Virus record (IMG/VR): IMGVR_UViG_3300044491_001694
Location: 1-36,930 of that record
DNA length: 36,930 bases
From: a virus
Strand: one strand, 5' to 3'
In this document: in pieces, positions 1 through 12,800 of the stretch
How the letters are laid out: each line of letters starts with the position of its first letter
Position numbering within the stretch: position 1 is the stretch's first letter
The notes under the pieces: generated by a model
The model's input: the letters and a program-made list of their open reading frames with translations, nothing else
What the model was told of the DNA's origin: nothing
Databases searched by the model: none
Made by a program: the position numbers and the translations under genes

Positions 1-1172
1 GAACTTGCACCTGTTAAGTTAAGACTTACATTAGATGTCCATGAATTTGTTGCATTACGCCATAAAAACTCTTTTGAACCATTGGAAGATGCTACTGTTA
101 TCCCTGCTTGATCAACTCCGGTGTCATCTAATAATGTACTGTCGTCACCTTTTGCAAGTTCGATACTTTTATCTCTTACCAATAATGTTTGTACATCAAT
201 ACTAGTAGTATCACCATCAATAATTAAGTCTCCTGCAACACGCATGTTGCCACCAACATCTAATGTTTGTGTTGGACTTGTATTATAGATACCAATTCTA
301 TTGTTAGCAGAATCGATTGTCATTGCATCAGTTTTACCAGTACTAGTAGTCATTCTAAATGTATAGTTTTGATTACTAACATTGTTTTCGTTTACAACAC
401 CTTCTGATGTTACTTTAACAACGTTGTTATCTGTAAGTCCTACTGTAAGTCCGTTATTGTTTCTAACTGTTAATGCACCTGATGTTGCATCATCTGAGTC
501 ACTAGCAAGGAACTGTGCCGCTGTTCTTGATATATTATTACTATCAACTAGTGCTGATGTTCTTGATGCTGTACCAGCAAAAATAAAGTCTGCATCAATT
601 GTATTAAATCCTTTAACAACATTACCTGTAAAGCCTGCAATAGTGTCAACGTTTTGCGGAGTAAATCCTATCTTACTCCATAATCCAACAAATGTTCCGC
701 CTACCCAATATTTTACAATAGTTCTACTTGTACCTGTGTTATCTAGTACAGTAATAACTTCAGGTCCTGACTTTCCTTGGAAAGCATTGTAAATTGGTCC
801 TGCTAATTCTAAATCCGTGCCGTCAAAAAAGTAAAGTTGATTAGCATCATTGTTAATCCACATATCACCTGCAACCATTGTAGGTTGAGTAGGTTGCACA
901 ATAGGTCCACCACCTGTTGTCCAGTCAGTGCCTGTGTAAACTTTTAGTCTACTATTTGATGTATCCCACCAAATTTGTCCTGCAAGCGGATTAGCTGGAG
1001 AAGAAGCGTTAGCAAAATTTTCTAACATCTTAACAAAGTTTTCGTTTATGCTTTCGCCAAATCCTGTATAGTTTTTACCAATTAGTGTGATATCAGTAGT
1101 TGCTACGTCAATCTGCCCATCTGCTAGGTTAACAAGTAATGCGCCGCTAGTCTTATTAATTTGATATGCCAT
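1..1172 (-). CDS. Tail-fibre-like structural protein, N-terminal part (runs off left edge)
   Basis: An open frame starts at the ATG at 1172-1170 (MAYQINKTSGALLVN...) and stays open for 390 codons to the left edge, so the C-terminus is missing. The first 90 or so residues match the layout of the next gene upstream: an INENFVKMLENFAN segment, then GQIWWDTS and a LKVYTGTDW motif. The two genes are therefore tandem paralogues. Further on, around residues 290-330, comes a segment ending SPTQTLDVGGNMRVAGDL, typical of beta-structured phage fibre shafts. The start lies one base after the stop of the preceding gene (TAATATG), so translation is probably coupled. It is likely a fibre or fibre-adaptor subunit attached to the baseplate. 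The family is inferred from the paralogue, which has a tail-collar domain; whether this copy has one lies outside the window. Confidence 0.8.
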   Translation of the reverse strand, partial: MAYQINKTSGALLVNLADGQIDVATTDITLIGKNYTGFGESINENFVKMLENFANASSPANPLAGQIWWDTSNSRLKVYTGTDWTTGGGPIVQPTQPTMVAGDMWINNDANQLYFFDGTDLELAGPIYNAFQGKSGPEVITVLDNTGTSRTIVKYWVGGTFVGLWSKIGFTPQNVDTIAGFTGNVVKGFNTIDADFIFAGTASRTSALVDSNNISRTAAQFLASDSDDATSGALTVRNNNGLTVGLTDNNVVKVTSEGVVNENNVSNQNYTFRMTTSTGKTDAMTIDSANNRIGIYNTSPTQTLDVGGNMRVAGDLIIDGDTTSIDVQTLLVRDKSIELAKGDDSTLLDDTGVDQAGITVASSNGSKEFLWRNATNSWTSNVSLNLTGAS

Positions 1173-1173
1173 A

Positions 1174-3255
1174 TTAGCCCCCTACTCCTGTATAGATAAT
1201 ATATTTGACTGTTAAGAACGGATTCATAACATTATACGGAGTTCCAAGTTCTGTAATATCAAACGTTTCAAATTCTTCTAGTCCTGTATTACTATTATAA
1301 ACAATGTTTCTTCTGTTAAGTAGTCCACCACTTGAAGTTCTTGCTTGACCTGCGCCTGATCCTGTTGGTGCATCATATGGAATAGTGTCAGCATCTTGTT
1401 GTATGCCACTATCATCAAGTATTACATAGAACTGAGCACCTTTTGGTGATCTTAAATCATGTTCGTGTTCCGGTAAGTTTTTAACATCAATTGCTCTGCT
1501 TTCAACACCTGATGCTAGTCCTACTGTATCAGCGTTAACGTCTGTAACTCTGTTTGCACTTGAACCGCCCATGTTATCAGCACCTAATGCAAATCTACCT
1601 CTAAAGTCTGGTAGACCAAAGAACCCTGATGTAACTTGGCTTTGGTCTTTAAATTGATATTGTATAGTATTGTATAAGCTCAAGTAGTCAGCAATTCTAA
1701 CTTCTGTTCCGTCACATAATGCCCAACCTGCTGGAACATTAACTCCACCAAACGGTACAATAGTACCAATTGGAATTACTGGCACACTACTTACTAATGC
1801 CGCTTGTGAAATCTTAAACACACCTGTATCATTACCTGAAATCCTGTTGATAATAATTTCATCATCATTGTTAGGTGTTGTAGCAAGTGTTTTGTTAGCA
1901 ATAAATGTATTACTAATTGCTGTGTTAAATGTTTTTGTAGTTCCGCCAACTTGACCATCAAATGTAATTTGATTTGAACTTACATCTCCTGTGAGTTGGA
2001 ATGTTGATGCACTTGTTAATTTATTAGCATTTGTTGAACCACCTGTAACTGTACCTGTAATGTTACCAATTAAATTACCTCTAAATTCAACTGCATGTAC
2101 TGCCGACCAACGGTTGGTGCTTGTACCTAATGAATATGTTTGTGTTGATATAGGTGTTACTGATCCAACTGTACTTGATCCTGCAACATTTAAATCTGTA
2201 CCAACAAATAATTTTTTAGCAATACCAACGCCGCCGCTAATTTTAACCGCTCCAGTTCCAATACTTGCACTGTCTGTTGTACCTTGTACAATTAAATTTG
2301 CACTTGTTTGTATTGAACCTGCTACATCTAATGCTTCTGCTGGTGATAATGTATTAATACCAACTTTTTCAGTTGAGTCAATTCTAATTACGTTTGCTTG
2401 TACACCTAAGTTATTAACCTTAAAGTCAATTGGTGCACCCGATGTTAAGTTAGTGACAACACCCGATGTACCTTGTACATCAAATGTAACAACAGCATCT
2501 TGTCCTACTTGTATACCTGAGTTATTACTAATTGTTAATTTTTGTGATGATGTACTTGCAACATCTGATCTTAAAAAGTTACTTGCCGCAACGCTTGCAC
2601 CTGCAACAACTAAGTTTTCTGCTTTTTCGCTTGTACCAAGATATTTTGCTACACCATCTCCACCTATGTTTGCTGTAGACAAATTAAGTCCTGGTTGAAT
2701 AATTGTAAATCCTGATATTGTTGTCTTAGGTTGGAATGTTCTTGTTGAATAGATTGCTATCGGCGCACCACCTACTTCTAGTTGTAGAATAGTATAAAGT
2801 ACTTCGTCTTTACCTGTAACAACAACTGGCTTTGCACCTGTTAATAATCCATCACTATATTCTGGACCAACTAGTGTCCAACCACTACCTGTAAAAATAT
2901 ACAACTGATTGTTGTCTGTATCTGACCAAAGGTCACCTTGTAATGCGTTTGCAACGTCTGGTGCATTATTTCCTTTTTTAAGTCCACTAGCGTTAACCCA
3001 ACCTGTACCATCGTACAGTTTAAGTGTGTCAACTCCTGTTGAACTATCATACCACAACTGTCCTTGAATTGGACTTCTTGGTGCTGTAGTATTTGCAAAA
3101 TTTTCTAATTGCTTTAAAAAGTTTTCGGCAATAACTGACCCATAACTAGTAGTGTTACGTCCAGGAATATCTAGACTTGTTTGCTGATTAATTGTACTAT
3201 CTTCAATTGAGATAGTTCCCTTGTTAGTGTCTGAGTAGTTAATTGTGTATGCCAT
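1174..3255 (-). CDS. Tail-collar-domain fibre protein
   Basis: The 693-residue protein has three parts. Residues 1-130 hold the N-terminal module shared with the next gene (AENFLKQLENFAN, GQLWYDSS, LKLYDGTGW and a second copy-like LWSDTDNNQLYIFTGSGW). Residues about 180-480 are repetitive, Thr/Ser/Gly/Asn-rich shaft sequence (for example AVKISGGVGIAKKLFVG). From about residue 495 comes a phage tail-collar domain, recognisable from PIGTIVPFGG, AGWALCDG and FGLPDFRGRFALGADN, with a PEHEH segment near the end. Tail-collar domains occur in T4 gp12 short tail fibres and in many adhesins, so a role in host binding at the baseplate rim is likely. The start overlaps the upstream stop as TAATG. By order it sits where T4 has genes 10-12, but I cannot assign gp12 orthology from sequence alone. 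Confidence 0.85.
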   Translation of the reverse strand: MAYTINYSDTNKGTISIEDSTINQQTSLDIPGRNTTSYGSVIAENFLKQLENFANTTAPRSPIQGQLWYDSSTGVDTLKLYDGTGWVNASGLKKGNNAPDVANALQGDLWSDTDNNQLYIFTGSGWTLVGPEYSDGLLTGAKPVVVTGKDEVLYTILQLEVGGAPIAIYSTRTFQPKTTISGFTIIQPGLNLSTANIGGDGVAKYLGTSEKAENLVVAGASVAASNFLRSDVASTSSQKLTISNNSGIQVGQDAVVTFDVQGTSGVVTNLTSGAPIDFKVNNLGVQANVIRIDSTEKVGINTLSPAEALDVAGSIQTSANLIVQGTTDSASIGTGAVKISGGVGIAKKLFVGTDLNVAGSSTVGSVTPISTQTYSLGTSTNRWSAVHAVEFRGNLIGNITGTVTGGSTNANKLTSASTFQLTGDVSSNQITFDGQVGGTTKTFNTAISNTFIANKTLATTPNNDDEIIINRISGNDTGVFKISQAALVSSVPVIPIGTIVPFGGVNVPAGWALCDGTEVRIADYLSLYNTIQYQFKDQSQVTSGFFGLPDFRGRFALGADNMGGSSANRVTDVNADTVGLASGVESRAIDVKNLPEHEHDLRSPKGAQFYVILDDSGIQQDADTIPYDAPTGSGAGQARTSSGGLLNRRNIVYNSNTGLEEFETFDITELGTPYNVMNPFLTVKYIIYTGVGG

Positions 3256-3866
3256 TATTCGTTAAACCCCGATAAACTTTGTACACGCACAGTATAATCA
3301 ATTTGAATAAGTCTATTCAAACTCTTTTGTACTGGGTGGAAAATTACATGTGTTAACAGTTTACCTTGTGCTGATGGGCTATAACTTACTAAGCCTAATT
3401 CGTCAAACACATATGAACTATTAGCGTCTGTTGCGTTATCAACAGCATCTTGTCCTGAAGGTTCACCATAGTCAAGCAAACAACTAACAACAATATCTGT
3501 ATAGTTAGTACCACTTACGTGTCTTGATTCAATCTTATTTCTTGCAGGATCTGTATTATTAACGCTTCTATCATCAACAACTTTAATAAATGTTTGGTTA
3601 TAAAGACTAGCATTAGTACCTGTACTGTTAGGTGTTAGGTATGTAATAATTCCAGTAGGGTCAATACTAGTTCCTCCGTTGCCAAACGCCATTTGATAGA
3701 TAGTACCTTGTCCTGCATTAGCTAAACTTTCTGCAAGCGAAATACTCATGTTTTCATAGTGGATAGCATTACGTTTATCGACTATAATTTCGCCCGTTTC
3801 AGGGTTAGAAATTTTAATATGTCCTTGGAGCATTACTCCGTTTTCTTCTTTTATGTTGTCAATCAT
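3255..3866 (-). CDS. Unrecognised virion-operon protein, 203 aa
   Basis: I do not recognise the family. The protein begins MIDNIKEENGVMLQGHIKI with a KISNPETGEIIVDKRN stretch. It has a middle AFGNGGTSIDPTG segment and a C-terminal part rich in beta-prone residues (LLTHVIFHPVQKS, IQIDYTVRVQS). There is no signal peptide, membrane segment or cysteine cluster. It lies between the giant baseplate-region gene and the collar fibre, with a 20-base gap upstream and a TAATG overlap downstream, so it is almost certainly a late structural or assembly protein, perhaps a connector between baseplate and fibres. The upstream gap holds a late-promoter-like ATAAATAC and a modest ribosome site (AAAGG). Confidence 0.75.
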   Translation of the reverse strand: MIDNIKEENGVMLQGHIKISNPETGEIIVDKRNAIHYENMSISLAESLANAGQGTIYQMAFGNGGTSIDPTGIITYLTPNSTGTNASLYNQTFIKVVDDRSVNNTDPARNKIESRHVSGTNYTDIVVSCLLDYGEPSGQDAVDNATDANSSYVFDELGLVSYSPSAQGKLLTHVIFHPVQKSLNRLIQIDYTVRVQSLSGFNE

Positions 3867-3882
3867 ACCTTTGTCCTATACT

Positions 3883-3890
3883 GTATTTAT
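3883..3890 (-). promoter_or_regulatory. Possible late promoter element (ATAAATAC)
   Basis: Read on the minus strand, ATAAATAC overlaps the stop codon of the giant gene and lies 17 bases before the ATG of the 203-residue protein. It resembles the T4-type late -10 box TATAAATA used with gp55. The spacing leaves little leader but still room for the AAAGG ribosome site. The stop codon TAA forms part of the match, so chance is possible. Confidence 0.35.
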
Positions 3891-6800
3891 TTGGGTAGCT
3901 CCACCTTTTCCGCCTTAAAGAAACGTGCTACCAAACTTTCCGCATCATTAAGTGAAATTCCTGGGTCTGACCAGCGTTTTCCTTGTCTTCTAACAATTTT
4001 TACTTTTACACCAACTGCTGGTGTATTTAACAAAGTTACACTTGCTGTTGTTCCGTCCACTGAAAACTCTGCTGGCGCTGTTTTATCAGCTTCAGGAGAG
4101 TCTTGATCAAGTGTTGGATCAAACATTTGTATTGCATTTTTGCGTAATCTCTTGCCTGCAACGAATACTTCAAACTCATTTACGCTTGTAGGCGTAAATG
4201 CTAGAGGAAATACTGTAGTAGATCCGTCACCTATTTGCTCATCTATAATAGTTTGATCCGCATATGGTGCTGTTTGTATCGATCCTTGATTGTATATATC
4301 ACTACCTGCTTCATGCACACTTGCAACTCCTGTTCCTAGTGTTCCTCTTTGTATTTGACGTAATACATTGCCTTGTTTAATTAGGAATTCAATACGCTCA
4401 CCATTTATAAACAAAATACCAGGTATACTACTGTTTTTATCAGGAGTGCTAATAGTAGTAGCATCGTCTAATAAAATTTCTTTATCAAACGTATGCAGAT
4501 CTTTTGCAAGTTTTAATGGCGCAACATCACCTAGTCTCTTGTAAATATTTCTATTTAAAATATCTTTGAATTGACTAAATCCAAACTTAGGTGTAATTTC
4601 ACCTTGTGAACTAAACTGTATAACTTCAATTACATCATTGTCTGCAAATGACCCGTTATACTTTAAGAAGTTTTTATCATCTGTTAATTTATAATCAACA
4701 CTAGGTGTTTGTAATATACCGTTAATTGTTAGCCAAACGTACTGTGCATCAATAGCAGGGTATCTAAGTTTTACTAATCCTGCTTTAATATGATTAAACT
4801 GTATATGGTCTTCTGTTCCTACAGCAATTACACTTCTTGCAACAACATCAAAATTCTGTCTTTCAAAATCCATACTATCGTGTTTATTAAATGTGTACAC
4901 TGTAAGTTTTTCGCCATCTGCTGGTGCTGTGTTAAGCTGTAAATTTGCACCACTATCTACCCAAGTTAGATTAGAGTTTATAGTTTGTACATCACCAAAT
5001 GCATAATCTCCATCTGTTCTTATGTAAACCTCTAATACATCACCATCTCGACCAATTCCTGGCTCAAGTATAATACTACTGTTCGCAGGACGAAGATTAT
5101 ATTCAACTGCAATAGTAAGTTCTTTACCATTAAGTAATATTAAAATGTCTTTAGACTGGAAACTTCCAATTGGTGATTGCCATATTTCTAAGAAATATTC
5201 TCTTTGTGCCGGTGTACAATTAAATGATTGATTGTATCCAGGATTTAGAATTTTATTTCCTTGTTTAACAATTACGTTGTGACTGTTTGGTTTTGCACTG
5301 TATGGTGTTTTATTTAATGTGAATACTTTTGTACTTCCGTCACCTGTAAATTCTGATGTTTCTATTTTACTAAATGAATCTACTGATGTGTATATTGCAA
5401 AATTAATTACACTATTGTCTGGTGGAGCAACACCAAACACAATCATTGCTTTCGGGTCTTCGTCTGTACTATCACCAGTAGAAGTAATTACTGACTCAAC
5501 TGCTTCGCCATTAACTGTAGCATAATAATCTAAATCTTTAGTGTAATGTATTTTTGTTACATAAGCAGTTGTACTTCCGTCACCTCTGAATTCACTTTGT
5601 TCAATTGCATTCTTACCATTACCACTAATACAAATAATATTAACATCTTGATTTGCAGTAGGTGTTGTATTAAGTTTGATTGTTTTATTTCTATAATCTA
5701 CAGTATATAAAGACTGTGCTAATATTGTGTCATTAAGTTTAACAATTAAACCTTCTTTGTTTTGTGGTTGAATACCAAACTCAAATGTTCCATCAATACC
5801 ATTTGTTCTATAAGAATTACTTGATAATATACTACCTCCATCTTTAGGTCTATGGAATACTTTGATATCAACAGTATCTAATACTTGTCCAGGTACTTGT
5901 TCTTCAGGTCCTTTTGATGTTGTTGGACTTATAAAATCGTCACCATCTACAATAATTTCTTCCGGATTAATACCTCTTGCTGTACTAAATGCAAAATCGC
6001 CGCCTGATAGTACAGTATCGTATGATCTTGGATCTGGTAAGAAAGAACCGTCTGACGTTGTTTTTCTAAATACTAATATATCTCCTGATCCGGTTGGAAT
6101 AGATTCTTCGTCTAATATAATAATATCACTTGCTAGATCTCCGGCATCGTCATACAATGCAACTCCTGTTTGTCCTGCACCTGTAATACTTTGCATAACT
6201 GCATTTGTATTAGTAACAGGATTTGCTGTACCAAAATTTGGATCGTCTAATCTAACACCGTTTTTATAAACGTTATAAACTGTGTTCGCTACTAACGGAC
6301 TAGCAAAATTTAGTACTCGTGTACTATCATCGCCAATTTGGAAAACTTCATCTTCAAATGTTGTATCAAATGTGTCATAGGTTGTTGTAAACCATTCATC
6401 TGAATCCCATCCAGTTCCAGTACCAAAATCAAAGCTACTAACTTCAACTCCGCCATAGTCAATACCATCTAATAATTGTGAAAGATCATTTCCGTACATT
6501 CCTGTAGTCGGATTGTAGTATAAATTAATTCTATCCTGTGCTTGCAATAACTCAGGTGCTTTGTTATATTTAATTACAACTGTTTTTCCTACTGCAAGTG
6601 CATTAGTAAATGTAATACGACCGTATGTTCTTGTATAGCCTTTAGTAGTATCTTCAATATTACTAAATGCATACTCACTACGTAATGATTCTAGCCCATC
6701 AACTGTAACTGTAATTTGTGTTGACTTTAACTGCATAGGCCATTTTAAATTAAAGATCTGTTGATCAATCGTTGATGTAAATGTTTGTGTTTCATTTAAT

Positions 6801-9800
6801 GTTTGGAACAAATATGTTCCTGTAACTCTATCAAACTTACACCTAATGTGAGTTGATTTTGCTTTGCCGCCTCCGAGTATTGGACTTAGTCTAGCAACTG
6901 TTCCGGTATCGCCAATAGAACCAGAAACTTGTATAGTTGGTCTTGTTAAATATCCACTACCTGTATTTGTAACTTTAACACTTGTTACTTTGCCACCTGT
7001 ACCAATAAATGCTTCTGCTGTTGCACCTGTTCCGCCGCCGCCACTAATAATAATCTTTGGAGGTGTTTGATATCCACTACCTGGATTAGCAATACTAAAA
7101 GATGTAACTTCAAAACCTACATTGTCTATCCAATGCTTGCTTGGATAATTTTGTATATCCGAAACTCCAGGTACTATTTGTCCATTTATAACTTTTACAC
7201 TTTGTGGAATAATTTTTCCTGCCTGCTCATCATAATACGGTGCAAGATCAAAATCAGTAATTACGTTACTTGCTGGATCAACCTTTTCGTAAGAACTTAG
7301 ATATTCTCTAATTTTAGTTTTGTAAGGTTTCATTTCTTCAACATATTCTTGATAACTTGGCAAGCTATCATTTTGGAATGTAACTTTTTGTTCTAATTCA
7401 CCAATATTATGTTTTGCTTTTACAAAACTAGTTTTAAACGCCCAATCAACATTAGGTTGCTCTGTAAATACATAACGTACACTTGCAAAGAATAATTCGT
7501 TCCAGTGAACTGCAAGATTATCAATAAAGATATCTGATTTTAATATTTCAAGTATTTTTCTAAATTCAGTATTTGGTTCTGTGTCATAGAATATTTTATC
7601 AAAACTAGCGCCATCAAATGCAGTATTACTAGAATTAACATCATAAAGGCTGTTTAAAAATTCTATAGTTCCGTTTTGTCTACCTATAGTCTCATAGCTT
7701 AATGTGTAATCCTGTGTATCCAGGTTGGCAATCTTTCTTAGTAATAACCAACCACCTGTTCCTACACTATTAATCTTAATAATGTCTCCGATTTGATCAT
7801 CAAGTGCATAAATTTCATAGCTAGAATCAATAGTATGGTTAATAAAAGTAAATTGGTTGTAATTTGTTGCATACCAGTCTTTGTACTTCCAATATAGATT
7901 GATATCATAACTTTGTGTAAGTGTTCTTAAATATTCTGTACCATTCCATTGATAAACACTCCATTTGCTACCAATAGTTTCGTCACTTTTAACAAGGACT
8001 GCAAATTTTCTTACTGCTATTGATACATTACTTGTATAATCTCTACCACCATTAACGATAGTTACGTTTGAAATCGCACCATTAGCATCAAGTGCAAGAG
8101 TAAGCACTGCTCCGGTGCCTCCTGTATCTGATATAGTGTAGGTTGGTGTAGAAATATATCCTTGTCCACCATCATTAATTAATACATTTATAATAACACC
8201 GTTTTCAACTTCTAATGTTAAACTAGCAGGTTTAACTCTAGCAACACTAACAAACCTTATTTCAGCATAACTATCAGATGTTGTATCAAAAATTCCTGTT
8301 GCTACTGTAGGTTGAGGATCAAATCCGGTTAATTTAGTTAAATCAAAATCATCAACAATTAAGTTCTTACTTAATGTATTATTTGCTCTTTCAATAAATT
8401 GCTTACGTGCTTCTGTTCTATTAATAAACCAACTCTGTCTCGGTTCGTTTAATGATCCATATTTTTCTTTGATAGGTAAATTTAAATCAGGAACAGGTCT
8501 GTCATTTCTGTCAAATCCTACTAAACTATCAAACCATTTCTGTTCTATTTGTCTATTAGGAATACTTGTTTCAAGACCGTCACTAATTAATTGATATTCT
8601 AAATGTACAGGTTGTTGTTGATTTTCTATAGTCCACCAATTAAAACTAATTGCTGTGCTTTTGTTTTCAATAAACGACTTACAGTTATAAATTGCAAATC
8701 TATTAGAACCCAAAGGTGCAACAAATCTATAACCCATGTCCATCGGAATAGTAATATAATTAATTACATCAGAACATGTTACTACTCTGTTTTCAACCTG
8801 CGGTAATGTTGATTTGTTAAACACCCAATAATAATAGTAATTAGTGAATGTTTCAGAAGTTTCACTATATCTACGTCTAACACTGTAAACACTATCTCCA
8901 TATTTAGTAGTGCCACTAACTCCTTGTTTTATTCCGGATTCAGTTCCAACTAAGTCATCCCATTCACTTGGTAGTAACTTAGATTCTACCCATTCATACA
9001 CTTCTACTCTTGTTCCTGGAAATATTGCATTAAAGTTTGCTGTAGATTCGCTTATAGATCCTTGATGATAATTTATAAACTTAGCACTATCTATATCCCA
9101 CCATAGTTTACCAATCCATTCTGTACTAGTATAGTTTAAGGTATCTGCTGTAATTGTTGCATCTGTAGATACTGAATATCTTGCAGGGTCATAACTTGTT
9201 TTAAAAGATATTTCTTGTTCTGCAGGACCTGCAATTTTTCCTTGGATAGGATCTATATAATCTAAATATGTAAGTAAGCCGTTTGTTTCTTTGTTGTACA
9301 AATATAACCCTTTTAACTTACTTGTGTCTACTGGTAAAACTGGTTCTCTTTTGACTTTCCAAGATGTTGTATTAGCTGGTTTGCGGAATTCTGCAACTAA
9401 TCCTTTATCAAGCACACTACTATTTGGTACTTGTTGTTTAGGCAAGCCAATATACACATGATTTTTATTAACTAGCATTCTATTACCAAAATCTTGTGTA
9501 TCTAAATCATATGTAAAGTTTTGACTGTACAATAATGTATTGTTAATAGTTTCATATAAACTTACAACACCACTTCCTTGATCAATTGTTTGGAATACTG
9601 TTGAATTATTATCGAAAGATGTTGGTAGAGGATTTACAGAAGACTGCTTATCTAGTATATATTGTTCACCTGTTTTCAAATCTTTAAAGGTATCAAAGGA
9701 AGTAGAACTTATCATACTGCCGCCGCGTGATGCAACTGCTAATGTGTTTCCATCAAAGTCAATTTTTGAACCAAACTGTATATTTGATTCTTTACTAATT

Positions 9801-12800
9801 GGACGTAATGTCTGTGAATATACAAATGTATTACCACTCTGTATGTAAAGATAAACTGCTCCGCCGTCATCAACTAAATCACTATTTAATGGTGCACCAA
9901 TTGCTATCTTTCTACCATCTTCTGATACTGCTATTGTTGATCCATAGTCTTCAGTTAGATTAAAAGGTTCTAATATTTGCGAATACTCATAACTTGAACC
10001 GTTAAGTCTGTATACTACAACTTTTCTATTTGCAATACTACTGTCTAATCCTAAAGACACTCCGCCTGATTCAATTTCATATACACTTGTATATGCTGAA
10101 TTAGCAATTAATACTTCTCCTTTTGAACTTACATCAAAATCAGATGCAAATGCTTCTAAGTTTGCTTGTTCTAGTGTACTTTCTACCAGTGAATAATTTG
10201 TATCGTTAGGAACATAACCTAATAGATCTAATCCGCTAGTTTGTGCCGTCCATTGGTTAACATTGAACACGCCGGGTATTAAGTTAGTATTAGCTTTATA
10301 GATTGTTTCACCAAATCTTACATATTCGTTTTCAAAATATGTAGCTGAGATTTTAAAATTACCCCTATAATTTTGTTGTACAGATAATGCCCAGTCCTCT
10401 GTAGAATTTTTATTTACAAAATATACTCTACCTTGGTTATGTTCTGTGCCATCACCTTCAGCATGAATATACAATTTGTAACTACTAGAATCTGGTTGTA
10501 CAAATTTTAGTTTTGTTCCTAGCTTACGATTATTTGCACTATTAGGAACAGTGTAATAATTAATTAATTGGTATGTTACACCTTGAAGTTGATAAATTGC
10601 AAATGTACCTTGCTCGTCAAGTCCTGTACTATATCCTTCAGCAACAACAGGAATATTATACTGCCTTTTCCAATCTAAGTTAATACTAGACGGAGGGTTT
10701 GCTGTGTCAGTAATACCTTGAATAGTATTTGACGAATAAATCCAGTACTCTAAATCGTTTAGATAATTTGTTCCACCTACTACTACCGGAATATTGCTTC
10801 CTGAATCAAAAACTAAAATTGGACCTGATATACTGTTTTCCATTTTTGCTGAATTAATAGGTCCAATAGTTCGTACAGTCGAATCATTTTCAATAAATGT
10901 TGCATTTGAATTAACACCAAAGTCTGATCCTACTGCCCAATTTCCGTTTCTATTTTTGACATAAATTTTTGCAGTAGCAAAGGATCTTTCAATATATGCA
11001 ATTTCAGCTGTTGAACTTGTTGCAGTATCTGTTAATATATCTCCAACGGTTGGAATAAAAGGATCTCCATTAAGATCAAAATTTGTCAATCTAACTTCTA
11101 CATAACCATTCCATATATCTGCAACAGTATGTTGTGTATTGTTAATGTACGTTGATTCAAGACCTATTGCTGTTGGGTTTTGAACTAATCCGTTAACTCT
11201 AATTGTGTTTAGCCAAAGTCTTGTTTTATCACCTACTGTAATGCTGTTTCCATGAGCTAATGGTGTTCTAACCCACCACTTGCTATCAAGAACTTGTATA
11301 TTACTTTGACCTTGTATGTGAGATAATATACCTATTTCTGATACTTTAGTTGGATTAGATAGGTTTTGTAATTGTTTTGTATCCAATATATTACTAAAGT
11401 AAGGATTATTAATAATATTATCTTCTAATGTAATATCTTGGATTACAAGATTAGCATTTGTTTCAGTAAGGTTACTGCTTGTAAATGTACTTCCTACATT
11501 AACTAACCACCAACCTGTATGGTAGTTATCAGTAATTTGTAATGATTCTACATAGTCACCAACTAGAATGCCGTCTGCATAAATTTTTCCTGTACCTTGG
11601 AATGAGCCATTTACGTTTTTAATGTAAACAGTCATTTCATTTTCATTATTGGTTCTTCTATATGCTATTGTAGCTCTGCAAGTATCAGTAGTAATTTCTG
11701 CGCCAGCATTAGGAACACTTAATGTACTTTGAATATGAACAATATGTTGTACTTTGTCAACAATAGTATGGTTACCATTTATAAGAGATTCAGTTAGTGT
11801 ACTATCTCCGTTAAATGGTTGAATACCTGTTTGATTAGAAGTAGTATATTTGTTCCATTTAAGAGTTAAAATGTCGCCTGACTTAGTTCCTTCAAATTGT
11901 TCTTTTTCTGCTCTAACTAAAATATGATCTGTATCCGAATCAGCACCTAATGTATAGTCACCACGTACAATATATTCTATAGTTGGATAAGTTTGTGTAG
12001 TTGCATCATAATCATCTTCTTTTGCTTGTGCATTAGATGAATGGTTACTATAAATTTGTAAAGCATCTGCTTCAACATTTCTATCAGCTTTCCATAACTG
12101 CTCAGAATATAAAACAATATCTCCTTGCGTATATGAAACACTATTATTATAGTCGCCTTTTAATTTACTCTTAACATTTGAAGCATGTGGCGAACCAATT
12201 GCAAGATATTTGCCATCTGGACTTATTGCAACACTTTGTCCAAAGCCTCCATTTGAATCAAACAAAAATGCTTGTTCGTCAATTTGTTGTAAGAATCCGT
12301 ATTCAGTATTATCACTTGGTCTTTGATAAACATAAACACTACCATTTAAATCTTTAGGAGCAGTAATTGCAATACGGTTGTTATCACTTGTTACACTAAA
12401 TGCTGTACCAAAGTCTTTTTCAGTAGAGTCGAGCAATCCGGCCGCAGTATTAACAATATTAGGTTTTAATTCGAATATCTTGTTATTACTTAATACAGTC
12501 CATTTTCCGGTATCATCATCGTCAACCCAAAGTGTATTATTTAAATTTGAAATAGTAAGGCTATCGTTTGCTTGTGCTAATGTTGGAAGCCTTGCTGTTT
12601 TAAATTGTGTTATGTAACCATTAACATCTGCATCGTCTTGGGTTGCTTCTATGTCTTCGCCAACAGTTGATTCTAAAGTAATAACATCTAGAGAAACACT
12701 ATCTACTTTATAATATCCGTCAGTGTTACTAGAAATATCATTAATCCCAATTATTTCGCCTTTAGTAAAATCTGCTGATTTGTCAACTGTAATTGTAAAT

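Noticed and set aside
382-792. Plus-strand ORF of 136 codons near the left edge
   Set aside because: It lies antisense to the clear open fibre frame on the minus strand, which shares motifs with its paralogue.
1991-2698. Long plus-strand ORF (235 codons) opposite the collar fibre gene
   Set aside because: It is the antisense shadow of a repetitive, Thr/Val-rich gene, with Leu/Pro/Thr-rich product and no ribosome site.
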